From Leptothermofonsia sichuanensis E412 (GTDB lineage Bacteria > Cyanobacteriota > Cyanobacteriia > Leptolyngbyales > Leptolyngbyaceae), in NCBI RefSeq assembly GCF_019891175.1, contig NZ_CP072600.1, forward strand, positions 6,324,001 through 6,388,000: DNA of 64,000 nt, read 5' to 3'. The notes under the pieces are model-generated. The model was given only the letters and a program-made list of their open reading frames with translations, ran no database searches and was not told where the DNA came from. The position numbers were made by a program, and so were the translations under genes. Positions 50,709 through 60,900 of this stretch are shown in pieces. Numbering within the stretch: the first letter of the stretch is position 1; the number at the start of each line of letters is the position of its first letter.

Positions 50709-51326
50709 TTATGACTCGCCCTTTGCGAGGACCCCATTCAGGAAAATATCGGCGATTCCTTCCGCCATTTCCTGCATTTCCCTGGCGGAAGTGCCCGGCT
50801 CCATAATCGTACTCTGACTGAATCCGGCAACCGTAAACATTCCCAAAAATACCCGTGCTACCATCCTGGGATCCATAGGGCGATAAATGCCCTGATCCAT
50901 CGCAGTTTGAAAAAACGCTTCTCCCACGTCCGTCATTTTGGCGATCACCTCAGATTGGATGCGATCGCGTAGATCTGGGTGAAACTGCGCCTCCATAAAG
51001 CAAACCCGCAACATATCGGCATTCTGGTGGAGGTGTAGCATCCGCCGCCGCATTACCTGTGCGATCGCCTTATAGCTTCCCATCTCACTGAGTTCTGTCA
51101 ACAGATCCGTCAGGATTTCTACCCAACCCTGGGTTGCTACTTCAACCAAAATTGCTTTTTTATTAGGAAAATGCCGAAACAGAGTCCCTTCTGCGACATC
51201 CGCAGCCTCTGCCAGATCGCGGGTAGTAGTACCATCGTATCCCCGCCGGGCAAACAAACGCAGTGCCGACTTAAGAATGCGGGTGCGTGTTTCAGTTTCG
51301 GCAGTTGGCAATTGCTGGGTTCGCAT
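50709..51326 (-). CDS. TetR/AcrR-family transcriptional regulator 2
   Basis: The 205-residue protein has the TetR HTH at about 15-60 (TRTRILKSALRLFARRGYDGTTTRDLAEAADVAEGTLFRHFPNKKAIL) and a helical ligand domain with MRRRMLHLHQNADMLRVCFMEAQFHPDLRDRIQ. It stands without a divergent target gene; its targets may be elsewhere. Start taken at the ATG at 51326. Confidence 0.9.
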   Translation of the reverse strand: MRTQQLPTAETETRTRILKSALRLFARRGYDGTTTRDLAEAADVAEGTLFRHFPNKKAILVEVATQGWVEILTDLLTELSEMGSYKAIAQVMRRRMLHLHQNADMLRVCFMEAQFHPDLRDRIQSEVIAKMTDVGEAFFQTAMDQGIYRPMDPRMVARVFLGMFTVAGFSQSTIMEPGTSAREMQEMAEGIADIFLNGVLAKGES

Positions 51327-51741
51327 AGGTCAATCCAAACGCTGAAAGATATCTAATTCTCATATGTAGCGCTATTTTCTATTGCAAGTTAGCTAAACCG
51401 GCATAAGCGATACAGATCATTACAGATTTCAAGCCAACAAGTTTGGCGACAAAAGACAAACTTTTTCTGTTCGCAGACTGAAAAGCAGCAGATTCAGAAA
51501 TAGGGCGCGGCTCAAAAATACTTCTGGATGGGCGCTCAGACTTCCGTCTGGTAAATTTATTTACTGGATTATGGATAAACTTAGACTTGACTAAAAACTG
51601 GTCCAAAGACCGCAAATGGCTAAACCAGGTACCAGGATCAGAAAGTTTTCGGATAGGCTTAAATGCGTATCCAGGACTTCCTGGTTGTGATACCGGACTT
51701 CAGGAGTTCAGGCTTTCGGATAGACTTTGGAGGACTTTGCT
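51327..51741. other. Non-coding gap, 415 bp, with the second arm of a long inverted repeat
   Basis: The arm at 51625-51664 is the reverse complement of 49791-49828 with about five differences. A frame at 51379-51615 on the minus strand lacks coding character. A third partial copy (ctttcggatagactttgg) lies at 51713-51730, just before the next gene. Confidence 0.55.
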
Positions 51742-52245
51742 ATGGAAACTTACCTGTTGAAACAGATACCAGCTCTTGAGATCACATCCGATCGCTTCAA
51801 ACCCTATGGTCAGGTTATCGTTCCTTCAGAAGATGGCAAACCCTATGGACCCGATGATGCCCAACTTCACCTGCAAAATGGAGTTCCTCGCTTTTACATC
51901 ATGCGGTTACGCAACCGTGGGCGCAGGTTTCACAAAATTACCCGACATCAACTTTGTACCCAATGTTTGGGGGCATTAGAGGGAAAAAACTGGTGGCTTG
52001 GGGTTGCTCCTCCTACCAGTGCCCCACAGCCTGATTGGGAAGTGATCGAGGTATTTAACATACCCGGCAACTGTTTCATCAAGCTCGAAATCGGCACCTG
52101 GCACGCTGGCCCCTATTTTGAACATTCCAGTGTTGATTTCTATAACCTTGAACTGAAAGATACCAATCTGGTTGATCACGATACGTGCAACTTGCTTGAA
52201 CACTTTGGGGTCGAATTTGAGATTACTGTTGCAGGAGCAAATTAG
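51742..52245 (+). CDS. Ureidoglycolate lyase-like (AllA family) protein
   Basis: From the ATG at 51742 (ggagg upstream) the protein has 167 residues. It has the AllA cupin-like features: LEITSDRFKPYGQVIVPSEDGKPYG at the start, FYIMRLRNRGRRFHKITRHQLCTQCLGAL with His residues, and the GTWHAGPYFEHSSVDFYNLEL block. AllA releases glyoxylate and urea from ureidoglycolate in purine (allantoin) degradation; no other allantoin gene is near, so the true substrate is uncertain. A TTG at 51727 would add five residues. Confidence 0.78.
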   Translation: METYLLKQIPALEITSDRFKPYGQVIVPSEDGKPYGPDDAQLHLQNGVPRFYIMRLRNRGRRFHKITRHQLCTQCLGALEGKNWWLGVAPPTSAPQPDWEVIEVFNIPGNCFIKLEIGTWHAGPYFEHSSVDFYNLELKDTNLVDHDTCNLLEHFGVEFEITVAGAN

Positions 52246-52598
52246 TGCTCACCCACTTGAACTCTATGGTATTCAACATTCCACGTACCGATTACGCTCA
52301 AAGCAACTTCAACCATCTGATCAAGTGTCTGACGGTCAGTCACTCGTCCCGATAAGATGACGACCGCACCCCGTTGAGTGACACTCAACTGCTCAAGATA
52401 CTGAGGTAAAAAGTGCTGACGGAACCTCTGGATAACCCGCTTTGCCAGACCGCTGTGATCATATTCTCCATTCAGGCCAATACGCTCTGGCGGAATCGTT
52501 TTGAAAAAATAGAGCGACGCAGTTGTGGAATCTAACCTGTCTCGCGAATAACCTGCCCCACTCTGCTCCAACCCTGGAGAGCTAACTGATAGGCTCAT
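52242..52598 (-). CDS. Conserved hypothetical protein with a BON-like segment
   Basis: The 118-residue protein ends with RGAVVILSGRVTDRQTLDQMVEVALSVIGTWNVEYHRVQV, which reads like a BON domain (alpha/beta fold, about 60 residues, known for lipid or membrane binding); the first 40 residues are Ser-rich and likely disordered. No signal peptide is present. It overlaps the end of the AllA-like gene by 4 bp on the opposite strand. Confidence 0.6.
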   Translation of the reverse strand: MSLSVSSPGLEQSGAGYSRDRLDSTTASLYFFKTIPPERIGLNGEYDHSGLAKRVIQRFRQHFLPQYLEQLSVTQRGAVVILSGRVTDRQTLDQMVEVALSVIGTWNVEYHRVQVGEH

Positions 52599-52843
52599 AG
52601 ATGCACTATCCTTACAACGACAACTTAACGTAATGATGAAAAATGTGAAGTAAGTATAAATTTATCTCCGTTAATTTATTAAGAACTGTTATGAAGAATA
52701 CTGGATTATCAGATCATTTTCTAGTATCTGGGGTGAAAATCTGCCTGTTTCCTATCTGGCAGGGCTTCACAGTTCTGCAGGAACCCTACCTATAAAATCT
52801 TTAGATTTATTCAGCCACACCATCTTTCCGTTACTTTTCCCCT

Positions 52844-54283
52844 TTATCCTTCATCCTTTAGCTTTCCTCCTTCCCCCCTGGCTGACTTCCCTTCTCCTTG
52901 AAATCCGATGTACCAGAGGGTAGCAGCGGCTTCTGCCCGGGTAACAGGTTTTTTGGGTTGAAAGAGGGTGGTGTAGCCATAGGCGCGGCGAATGTTGGAT
53001 AGATCGCCATTTTGATAATCTGCCAGGACTGCCCTCAAAGCTCTGGGGTCAATTTTGGCGGCATCCTGGAATCCCCAGGTTTGCTTGACAGTTTCAATAT
53101 TGGCCGTGGGCAGCGCCTGACGGGTATCCACCGGCACTTTCCACAGCAGCATACTTTCACGAGTCAGCGGATCGTTGGGACGAAAGGTCGTAATGGTTGG
53201 ATCGCCAGCAAGGGAACTGGGAATGATACCCGCTTCTGCTAACCCCTGAATCGCAGGAAAATCAGGATCTGTGCGAGGGACATCCTTAAAGACTGGCTGC
53301 GCAGAAGTTTGTGCCAGACGAATTTGCTGGGTCGGGCGATCGCTGTACAGTCGATTGTTCGCCGCCATCAACCAGCGGGCATACTCTCGTCGGGTGATCG
53401 TTTTGTTTGGCTCAAACAGGGAACCTCCCTGAGATTGATTCTGCTTCTGCTGAGAAACAGCCTGAGAAAGGATTCCTAGCTTTGCCACATCCTCCACATA
53501 CTGCCGGAGTTCGGCTGGAGTTTTGTTTAAGTCCGTAAATGGAATATCACCCGACACTGGCTGCGACTGAGCGGCACTGGAGTCCCCCGACGCCCCTAAA
53601 GCTGTAGTACCAGAAAAGGGAGAAAGGGTAGAAAGGTCGTTACCGAGTTTTGGAGAAGCGGGCCCTGCGGTGTTCCTGGGCTGAGAGGTATCCCGGCTAT
53701 ATTGAATGACCAGTTCCGTATTGGAAGCTTTTGCGCTGTCAGCAGTTCCTGCTCCAGAGCGAGAGACAGCAACTGGGCTGCCAGGCTGGACACTCACGGT
53801 GACATTCAGGTCATTCTGACGAGCCGTCACCGTTCCGGTTGCACGAGTGCTCTCAGGCTGATTCAGAATTTGCCAGTTGTTTTTCTGAAAGGTTTCGCGA
53901 TAGAAGGACAAAATGCGATCGCCCGCGTCCGAACTGTGCCATCGCGTTTCCACTTTTGGGGCATCCACTGAGGCCCCTTGAGCCGGAACTACAGCCTGTA
54001 GAACCGCCCCTGGATAGCGGGGAATCACTGTAGGGAAATCATCAGGCAGTTGAACAACTGTGGCCTGGCGGGCAGTCTGATTCCCATCGCCAGTCGTTGT
54101 AGAAAGCTGTGACTGAGCTTCTGTCAATTTAGGGTCAGCCGCAAATGATCTTTCCAGGGCTTTCCCTAAAGAACTATTGGAGCACCCAGCCAGCAGTGTG
54201 CAGGTGACAAGGATGAACAGAACAAGCGATCGATGATGACTTAACACAACAAAGCAGGGATTGGAGCGATAGACCAATCCCAC
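52844..54283 (-). CDS. SLH-domain lipoprotein
   Basis: The 479-residue protein has a lipoprotein signal: a hydrophobic core SLVLFILVTCTLLAGC with the lipobox Cys in LLAGC at about residue 34. A domain at about 75-190 (VVQLPDDFPTVIPRYPGAVLQ... WHSSDAGDRILSFYRETFQKNNWQIL) follows, then SLH-type repeats at about 245-475 (FTDLNKTPAELRQYVEDVAKLGIL; FKDVPRTDPDFPAIQGLAEAGII; FRPNDPLTRESM). SLH repeats bind peptidoglycan-linked polysaccharide or pack against the cell wall. It is probably an outer-leaflet envelope protein. Convergent with nothing; the next gene is a glycosyltransferase on the same strand. Confidence 0.85.
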   Translation of the reverse strand: MGLVYRSNPCFVVLSHHRSLVLFILVTCTLLAGCSNSSLGKALERSFAADPKLTEAQSQLSTTTGDGNQTARQATVVQLPDDFPTVIPRYPGAVLQAVVPAQGASVDAPKVETRWHSSDAGDRILSFYRETFQKNNWQILNQPESTRATGTVTARQNDLNVTVSVQPGSPVAVSRSGAGTADSAKASNTELVIQYSRDTSQPRNTAGPASPKLGNDLSTLSPFSGTTALGASGDSSAAQSQPVSGDIPFTDLNKTPAELRQYVEDVAKLGILSQAVSQQKQNQSQGGSLFEPNKTITRREYARWLMAANNRLYSDRPTQQIRLAQTSAQPVFKDVPRTDPDFPAIQGLAEAGIIPSSLAGDPTITTFRPNDPLTRESMLLWKVPVDTRQALPTANIETVKQTWGFQDAAKIDPRALRAVLADYQNGDLSNIRRAYGYTTLFQPKKPVTRAEAAATLWYIGFQGEGKSARGEGGKLKDEG

Positions 54284-54327
54284 ACTAGCGCAGAACTTTT
54301 ATCCACGACCGGGCTGATTTGAGCATT

Positions 54328-55209
54328 TCAGACTCGTGTGGGGGAATGACGACCAGCCAGTTTCGAGATTTCTGGTAAGGTGGGGAGTTCTGCCAATTTT
54401 TCTGGCAAGGCAACAAATGGAGAGGTATACCGTCCCCGCATCTGTTTAAATAAAAGCCACAGAAAGGGTAAATCTTCCAGCAGATAACGTTTCCAGAGGC
54501 GCTTCGGATCCTGAGTGATTCTGAACAACCATTCGATGCCCAGATTACTTACCCATCTGGGTGCTCGTTGAACTGTGCCAGCTTCAAAGTCGATGGTGGC
54601 TCCTATCGCCAGGAAAATCTTGACATTCGTGAGCTGGTCTTTATACTTAAAAATCCATTTTTCCTGCTTAGGAGCGCCCACTCCAATTGCCAGGACGGTT
54701 GCCCCGGATCGATTAATCATGTCAACGATTTCTAGACATTCTTCTTCATTGCGCTCAAACCCATAGGAGGGAGAATAGGAGTCAACCACAATTTCTCGGC
54801 CGGTTCTGCGATTGATTCGCAGTCTAGCCTGATCAGCAACTCCAGGAGCCGCTCCCAGAAGAAAGATAGAAATATCATTATTGGTCTTGTGAAAATTGCA
54901 GAACGCGGGAAAAAAGTCTGATCCTGAAATTTTCTCCCTTAATGGGGTACCCAAAATCCGGGCCGCATACATCAGGACCTGGCTGTCACAGACTCTGTAG
55001 TCGGCGAGCTGGTAAATCTTGAAGAACTCCCTATCGTGCTGCAACTTCATCAAGTGATCAACATTGGGGGTCAGAACAACTCCGCTCTCAAGCTGTTCTA
55101 ACAACTCCTGCATAGTCAGATTATCAATTAGTACATTGAGGATACTAACTTTATCGCCTGTAGTTGACTTCTTTTTAAGAAGAGGTAAACGCGGAAATTT
55201 CTCAGCCAT
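54328..55209 (-). CDS. WecB/TagA/CpsF-family glycosyltransferase
   Basis: The 293-residue enzyme shows the GT26 signatures: VVLTPNVDHLMKLQHD, YRVCDSQVLMYAARILGTPLREKISGSDFF, ISIFLLGAAPGVADQARL, AIGVGAPKQEKWIFKY, and IGATIDFEAGTVQRAPRWVSNLGIEWLFRITQDPKRLWKRYL. The family transfers N-acetylmannosamine or related sugars to lipid-linked GlcNAc in wall teichoic acid, capsule or exopolysaccharide synthesis. No signal peptide; it acts at the inner membrane face. No other polysaccharide gene is adjacent. Confidence 0.92.
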   Translation of the reverse strand: MAEKFPRLPLLKKKSTTGDKVSILNVLIDNLTMQELLEQLESGVVLTPNVDHLMKLQHDREFFKIYQLADYRVCDSQVLMYAARILGTPLREKISGSDFFPAFCNFHKTNNDISIFLLGAAPGVADQARLRINRRTGREIVVDSYSPSYGFERNEEECLEIVDMINRSGATVLAIGVGAPKQEKWIFKYKDQLTNVKIFLAIGATIDFEAGTVQRAPRWVSNLGIEWLFRITQDPKRLWKRYLLEDLPFLWLLFKQMRGRYTSPFVALPEKLAELPTLPEISKLAGRHSPTRV

Positions 55210-56090
55210 TAGTCCTCAGTCAATGAGTTGGTGACAATTTAAACATGATGAATCTCGATGAACTCTGTATACCTATCCTTACGGGGGGATACAGGGGAGC
55301 CTAATAGATAACAGAATTGTGAACCAAAAAGTATAACCGATGCCAGTCAAGCCTTAAGAGGTTGTTTGAAAAGGGAAGGACGGTTAAAACCGTCACTACA
55401 AACCCGAAGTTTTAGGGGGTATGCATCAGGATTTTTCAGCTTGTAGTGATGACTTTAGTCATCGGAATGACTGAACATCAGACTTTGCAAACATCCTTTG
55501 AATAAGGGTTACTGGCAAAAGGACATCGTAGAGCATAAACAAAGCTAGGACTAATATAAGGTTTGGAAAGCAAAGGCGTAAGATATCCTGACGTTCACTT
55601 CATGGAAAAATCATGGGATGTCCAAAAGGATGAATAAATTGCATATCAGGGTGAAGAAATGAATAAGCAGGAAAAGCCCCATCGATAACCTCTTCTTTCC
55701 TGAGAGAATACCCTAAAGGGGTTGTTGCCTTTAAACAAAAGTTCAGATTTTCCTCGATTCTCTTACCCTCTGGAACTTTAAATCATTGGTGAAAAGGAGT
55801 CTGGAAGGTTGCCTGTGCCGTTTGGAACAGGAGGGAGGGAGAAAACCCTAAAGGCATTAATCTCCGACCATCTGTGCTCAAAAATCACTGAAGCTCAGAC
55901 AGTTTTTCTTTGAATTCTTGTAAAAAATTCAGCAACAATTCATCGGTAGAGAAACCATTCATTGGTAGCAAAACCATGCCCAATATTCTTTATTAATGGT
56001 AAATGTTGATAACGGGTTTCGCTATTTTTCTCTGGTTTGCTATGTAGCAATCCTGAATCAGTTGTGAGAGTGAGAGGCTTTACAGGAGCG
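55210..56090. other. Non-coding gap, 881 bp, with a REP-like inverted repeat
   Basis: At 55383-55467 the words gttaaaaccgtcactacaa and ttgtagtgatgactttagtcatc form an imperfect inverted repeat of the REP type. Elsewhere the stretch is AT-rich with no convincing frame or RNA that I recognise; it is the longest featureless stretch of the window. Confidence 0.5.
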
Positions 56091-57386
56091 CTATAGCTGC
56101 CGATTCCACGCTTGAGCAGCATCGTTCATTGCCTGATCTATGGTTTTTTGTCCCAGCATGGCGGCTTGTAAATTGTCATAAACTACTTTTTGAAGCCGCT
56201 TGACGTTTTTCATGGCTGGAATTAAGACTTCTGCACTCTGCATCTGTTGAGCACTCACGACCCTGGCTTTGTCCACTGGAGTAGCATTAGCAGGTTCGCT
56301 GGTGAAATAAGGATCTTGTAGCGCTTTGACCGTTGAGGGCAAGACATTAGCGGCTTTAGCAAAGGCGAGTTGGTTGGCATCATTGGTCACAAACAGCGCA
56401 AACTTGAGGGCGGCATCGGGAACGTCTGTATCTTTTGGAATAACCAGATTCATGACGGCTACATTCTTTTTCCCGGTTTCGCCAGTTACCTGGGGTGCAG
56501 TTGCGGAAGCCTGGGCGATCGTAGGGGCATTTTGGGCGATCGTGTTTAGAAATTCAGCCCCTGACGCCAGAATGGCCGTATCACCCCGCTGGTAAAGGTC
56601 GATGGCGTAGCGATGCCCCTCTGTCAGGGTTTCTTTGGGCATCAGGTTGCTAGTATATAAATCGACCCAGTATTGAAATGCGGCTTTCCCCTGGGGGGTA
56701 TTGAAGGCAGCTTTGCCTTCTCCATCGACCAGTTGCACTCCCATCTGGACAAAAGATTCCAGCACTTCAGCGGAGTCTTCTGGCACCACGGTTGTGAAAA
56801 AGGCGTATTTTCCGGTTTTTTCCTTTAATTGTTTGGCGACCTGAGCCAGTTCAGCAAAGGTTGCCGGCGGAGTACTGATACCTGCTTGCTTAAAGAGTTC
56901 TGTGTTGTAAATGGCAATACGGGTTGTTAAATACCAGGGGATGCCAAAACTTTTGCCGTTGAGAGTGCTGGCTTTCCAGATATTCGGCAGGTATTGTTGC
57001 CGGGTTTCTGCTGATATTTTGTCGTCCAGGTCTAACCAGGCGTTGCGCTGGGCTAACTGGGACGCAAAGTTGGGATTGAGGTTTACCACATCTGGGGCAG
57101 TTTTAGCAGAAACAGCCGTCAGAATCTTGCGCTCCATATCTGCCCAGGGTACATCTACCCAGCGAATTTTGAGCGAGGGATTTTGTTGCTCAAATGTGGC
57201 GATGAGTTGGTTAAAGTAATCGGTGAACTGGGGCTGAAGTTGCATTGTCCAAAATTCAACTTCCTGAGTGCCTGATTGCTGCTGCCCTCTATCCGTAGAG
57301 GGTGAGCTACAGCTAACCACCCAACTCAGCATTAAACCAAATAGGGCAACCAATCCCAGTTGTTTCCAGACACTTTTCCAACTCAT
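56091..57386 (-). CDS. Sugar ABC transporter substrate-binding lipoprotein
   Basis: The 431-residue protein has an N-terminal lipoprotein signal (LVALFGLMLSWVVSC with Cys26), then a type 1 extracellular solute-binding fold: VEFWTMQLQPQFTDYFNQLIATFEQQNPSLKIRWVDVPWADMERKIL, PDVVNLNPNFASQLAQRNAWLDLDD, IPWYLTTRIAIYNTELFKQAG, and ALKFALFVTNDANQLAFAKAANVLPS. It delivers a sugar or polyol to an ABC importer whose permeases are not adjacent. Orphan binding proteins of this kind are common in cyanobacteria. Confidence 0.92.
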   Translation of the reverse strand: MSWKSVWKQLGLVALFGLMLSWVVSCSSPSTDRGQQQSGTQEVEFWTMQLQPQFTDYFNQLIATFEQQNPSLKIRWVDVPWADMERKILTAVSAKTAPDVVNLNPNFASQLAQRNAWLDLDDKISAETRQQYLPNIWKASTLNGKSFGIPWYLTTRIAIYNTELFKQAGISTPPATFAELAQVAKQLKEKTGKYAFFTTVVPEDSAEVLESFVQMGVQLVDGEGKAAFNTPQGKAAFQYWVDLYTSNLMPKETLTEGHRYAIDLYQRGDTAILASGAEFLNTIAQNAPTIAQASATAPQVTGETGKKNVAVMNLVIPKDTDVPDAALKFALFVTNDANQLAFAKAANVLPSTVKALQDPYFTSEPANATPVDKARVVSAQQMQSAEVLIPAMKNVKRLQKVVYDNLQAAMLGQKTIDQAMNDAAQAWNRQL

Positions 57387-57912
57387 TTCGCCACACTTTC
57401 CTGTTCACAGATCAATCTCTATCCTATGCCGAGTGGTCGATTCTTGTGGGAAACAGGGGAGGGGGAAGGAGTTGCTGGTTGCTGGTTGTTGGTTGTTAGT
57501 TCTTAGAGAAGAATGAGAGGGAAAAGGAGAAAAGGGGAACCGTGGGGGGTGGCGGTATGGGTCAGGTACTTCTCTACCGACGAGGGATTTGTATCACCCT
57601 TCCGCACAAAGACAACGAACGGCATCGGGCATTTCTAAATCTGGGGATGAAAAGGGTGCGGGATGAATTGAAACTTCGTTTCAATTCATCCCGCTTTTCA
57701 GCAACGCCAACGGCATCGAGGTCGGTTTGGTAGTCTTTAATACTGTGAGCGTAACCGGATTGAGTGCTGTTTCAAACGCCTGTAACCGTTTCGTTGGATT
57801 GCAACTCGTTATAAGCAGAAGGCTGAAAACTATCTAGCCATGCGGACTATAGCCTCTATCATCATAGGGCTGTAGGTTTAAAACACGACCTAGATTTTAC
57901 CCTTCCCCTTTC
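57387..57912. other. Non-coding gap, 526 bp, with MITE family 2 copy B
   Basis: It contains a low-complexity stretch (ttgctggttgttggttgttag near 57475) and the MITE at 57627-57708. The short string ggtttaaaacacgacc at 57877-57892 resembles an IS1 end but has no element attached. Confidence 0.5.
57627..57708. repeat. MITE family 2, copy B, with a perfect internal hairpin
   Basis: The ends gggcatttctaaat and cttttcagcaacgcc match the family. The interior is a 17-bp perfect inverted repeat GCGGGATGAATTGAAAC (57658-57674) around ttc, the most regular of the copies. Confidence 0.7.
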
Positions 57913-60900
57913 CTAAAACCTCGTCTCATATTCAATAATGGCCCGACTATCCCCAGAAAAGTCAGTTGAAGTTCTCAGCAGGATTTCATTGTTCAGGCGG
58001 TAGCGCAGGTTAAACTGAGCGGGTGCATCAGATGTGAGAATTTTCAGGACGCTGAAGGATAGGGCGCGGGTAATGTCAATCCCTGCTTCCATGGCCAGAT
58101 CTAAATTAGACTCTCGACGGGAATCGCGACTGTCCTGAGTTGGGGTAATCGTGGGGAACAGGCGAAAGTCACTCAACCCCAATGCATTGCCAATGAAACC
58201 CTGGACATTGGTTAAGAGGGCAGAACCAGCGATATTTGCCAGCCCCAATGCACCATTGCCCTGCCCCAACGTAGAGACGAAGCCTCCGCCAATCAAGCTA
58301 ACAATTTCAGATTCGGTGCGAGCAGGGCTACTGGTCAATTCCAGATTTTGATCGAGTTCACTGGCCGGTCCGATGACCCGCGCCTGGACTCGGACACTTT
58401 GAACACTGCCATAGCGCTGAAATCGGGGAGCATCTATCACTTCGTTAGAGAGGGTGGATGTGGGCAGACGGCTGCCTACTACTTCGGGCACCAAAGCAAT
58501 CAAACGAATGTCCAGATTGGGGTTCAGTCCTTGCTGGGGAAGAAATTCAGCGGTTTGAGGATAGCCCCGTGCCAGGGTGAATTGAGTGGTAAACAGGTTA
58601 ACCTGCCCTGCCGTCAGGTTAATCACACCGCTGGGGCGAATCTCGCTCAGAGAACCATTAATGGTGAGTTCACCAGAGGCAACAAAGTTCAGAATCGGGG
58701 CGCTGGTGATCCGGAGGTTTCTGCCCAACTCCAACTTTAAGTTGTTGAACTCTATATTGGATGCTGAGGCGGTTTCAAAATCACGCTTTTCGGTTTCGCT
58801 GGCATTCTTGGCTTGCTCTGCCAGCAACACCTGGCCATTACTGAGCTGAATTGCTCCCCCAAGTAACGGATTCAGGGCAGTCCCCATAATATCCACACTG
58901 CCATCTACAGCACCCTGGTACAGCCCTTTCAGATTGAGCCGAATGTTCTCAAGTTTGACTGCGACTACTTTGCCTGCGTCTGGATCCTCCGGCAGGAAGG
59001 GAGTTGCCAGGGGCAAGGTGCCTGCTGCTGTAATTTGCCCTTTGCTAAATCGCCCAACAATGGCTTCAGTGATGTTGAGGCGATCGCGGTTGAAGGCGAT
59101 CGTGCCATTCACGTCTGTAATAGGTTCAGGGAGTGCTCTGGCTTTAAGCGTAGCCCCTGCTAACTGGATGGTGCCCTGAGCGTCAGGCTGTTCCAGGGTA
59201 CCTCTTACCTTCAATATCACGGAGCCTTGACCATCCACCCACTCAACCTGATTATTGAGGGCATTTAGAACTGCCAGTCCTTCATTTTTAACATTAATAT
59301 CCAGGCTGATCTGGTTGCTGTCAGGGGTCACTGCCCCTGCATAGGGGAGGGGAAAGGGAAGGCTGCCAATAATACTGATGGGTTCAGGTTCTGCAATGAC
59401 AATCCGACTGCCAAAGTTTAAACGGGCATTAGCGTACTGGAAATTGCCCCGCCCTTCCCTGACCGCTGTACCATTGAGGCTGCCGTTAGTCAGGCTAATT
59501 TCGCCGATCGCCTGGGGATTGTTCCAGGTGCCTGCCAGGGTGGCCGTGGCGTTCAAAGTTCCTTCAATCGGCAATGGAGTGTTAACCAGGGGTTGCAGAC
59601 TCTCCACGGAAATGTTTTCCATCCGAAACTGTCCCGATGGCTCTTGACCACCAAGCTGCCCGGAAAAGCTGACAAAGGACTGGTCGGACTGAAACCGCAG
59701 GGGCAGCAAGGTCAGGACACCATTTTCAAAACTCCCAACCGCGACCACCTCTTTGGCAGAATAAGGTCCCCATTTCCACGCCTGCCCGCGCAAATTAAAG
59801 TTGGCATTCAACCCAGCCTTTAAGGAACCAGACACATTCAACTCTCCGTCCAGGCTGCCAACCAATTCCCGCAGTTCAGGAATGGGGGCTTCGGCTCGCT
59901 GCTCTGTTGTTAATTGCAGGAGTGTTTTCACTTCTGAGAGGCGACGAAGTTGAGTCTGGATAGAAGCTTCAGCCAGTTCAACCGGGACAGTATTCAAGTC
60001 ATCTCCTGTACCAAAAACGGGTGGCTGGATTCCCCTTGCCAGATCTTGCAGATCAAAGATTTGTAGCAACTTGAGTACATCCTGGAGATTCCCCTGAGCG
60101 ATCCTGACCTGACCTTTAATAGTGGGGTCATCCCCTTGCAAAACGGCTGTACCATCTATCTGGAAAGTGGTGCCGTCCCGGCGTAGTTTTGCCCCAGAGA
60201 GGGTCGCCGCCCCATCGACAATATGAATTCGCCCATCAAACCGATCGGCCCGGTAGGTGCCAAAGGTGGGGTTGACGATTGCCACCTGCCCCGCGGCACT
60301 CAATTTCCTTAAATCCACCGCCAGGTTGCCACTCAAATCCCCGGAAAATGGGAACAGGGTAGCCACCCCTGGAGATGCCAGCATTCCTACGGGAAAATCT
60401 GTTGCTTCAACCAGCAGCAAGCCACCCTGGGTGCGCCCCTTTGCCACAGCTTTCTCCCGCTGGATAGTGAATGCCAGCAATTGATAATCGGCTCCCAGGG
60501 TAGCTGACAGGCGATCGCGCACTCCTGACACATTCAAATTCACTCCATTCGCAACCCGCAAATTACCCTGCATCAGGGGTTCAAAGGCATACCCATTCAG
60601 GACAAACTGTTTCAGGGCCACGCCTCCAGAAACATTCGGGTTCACCGGAGTTCCTGTCACCCGCCCATTAAAATCTACCCGTCCAGAATAGTCCACCCCC
60701 CCTGGTAGCGGCAGTGACAACGCCTGCAAGCTGTAATCTGTTGTTTGCACAGTCAGATCCAGTCCCGTAATTTCTGGGGCACCCTGACCTTCCAGGCGGG
60801 CAAACACAGCTCCGTTGGCGCTAAATCCAGGAGCAGTTGCCTGCTGCACCACCACTTTTTGCCCATCCCACTGAATCTGAGCGTCCAGGGGTTGCCCAAC

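Noticed and set aside
51379-51615. 78-codon minus-strand ORF between tetR and the AllA-like gene
   Set aside because: No ribosome site, biased toward rare-looking residues, no family resemblance; treated as non-coding.
57877-57892. Solo IS1 end before the tamB stop
   Set aside because: Only about a dozen bases resemble the terminal repeat and nothing of the element follows; chance is likely.
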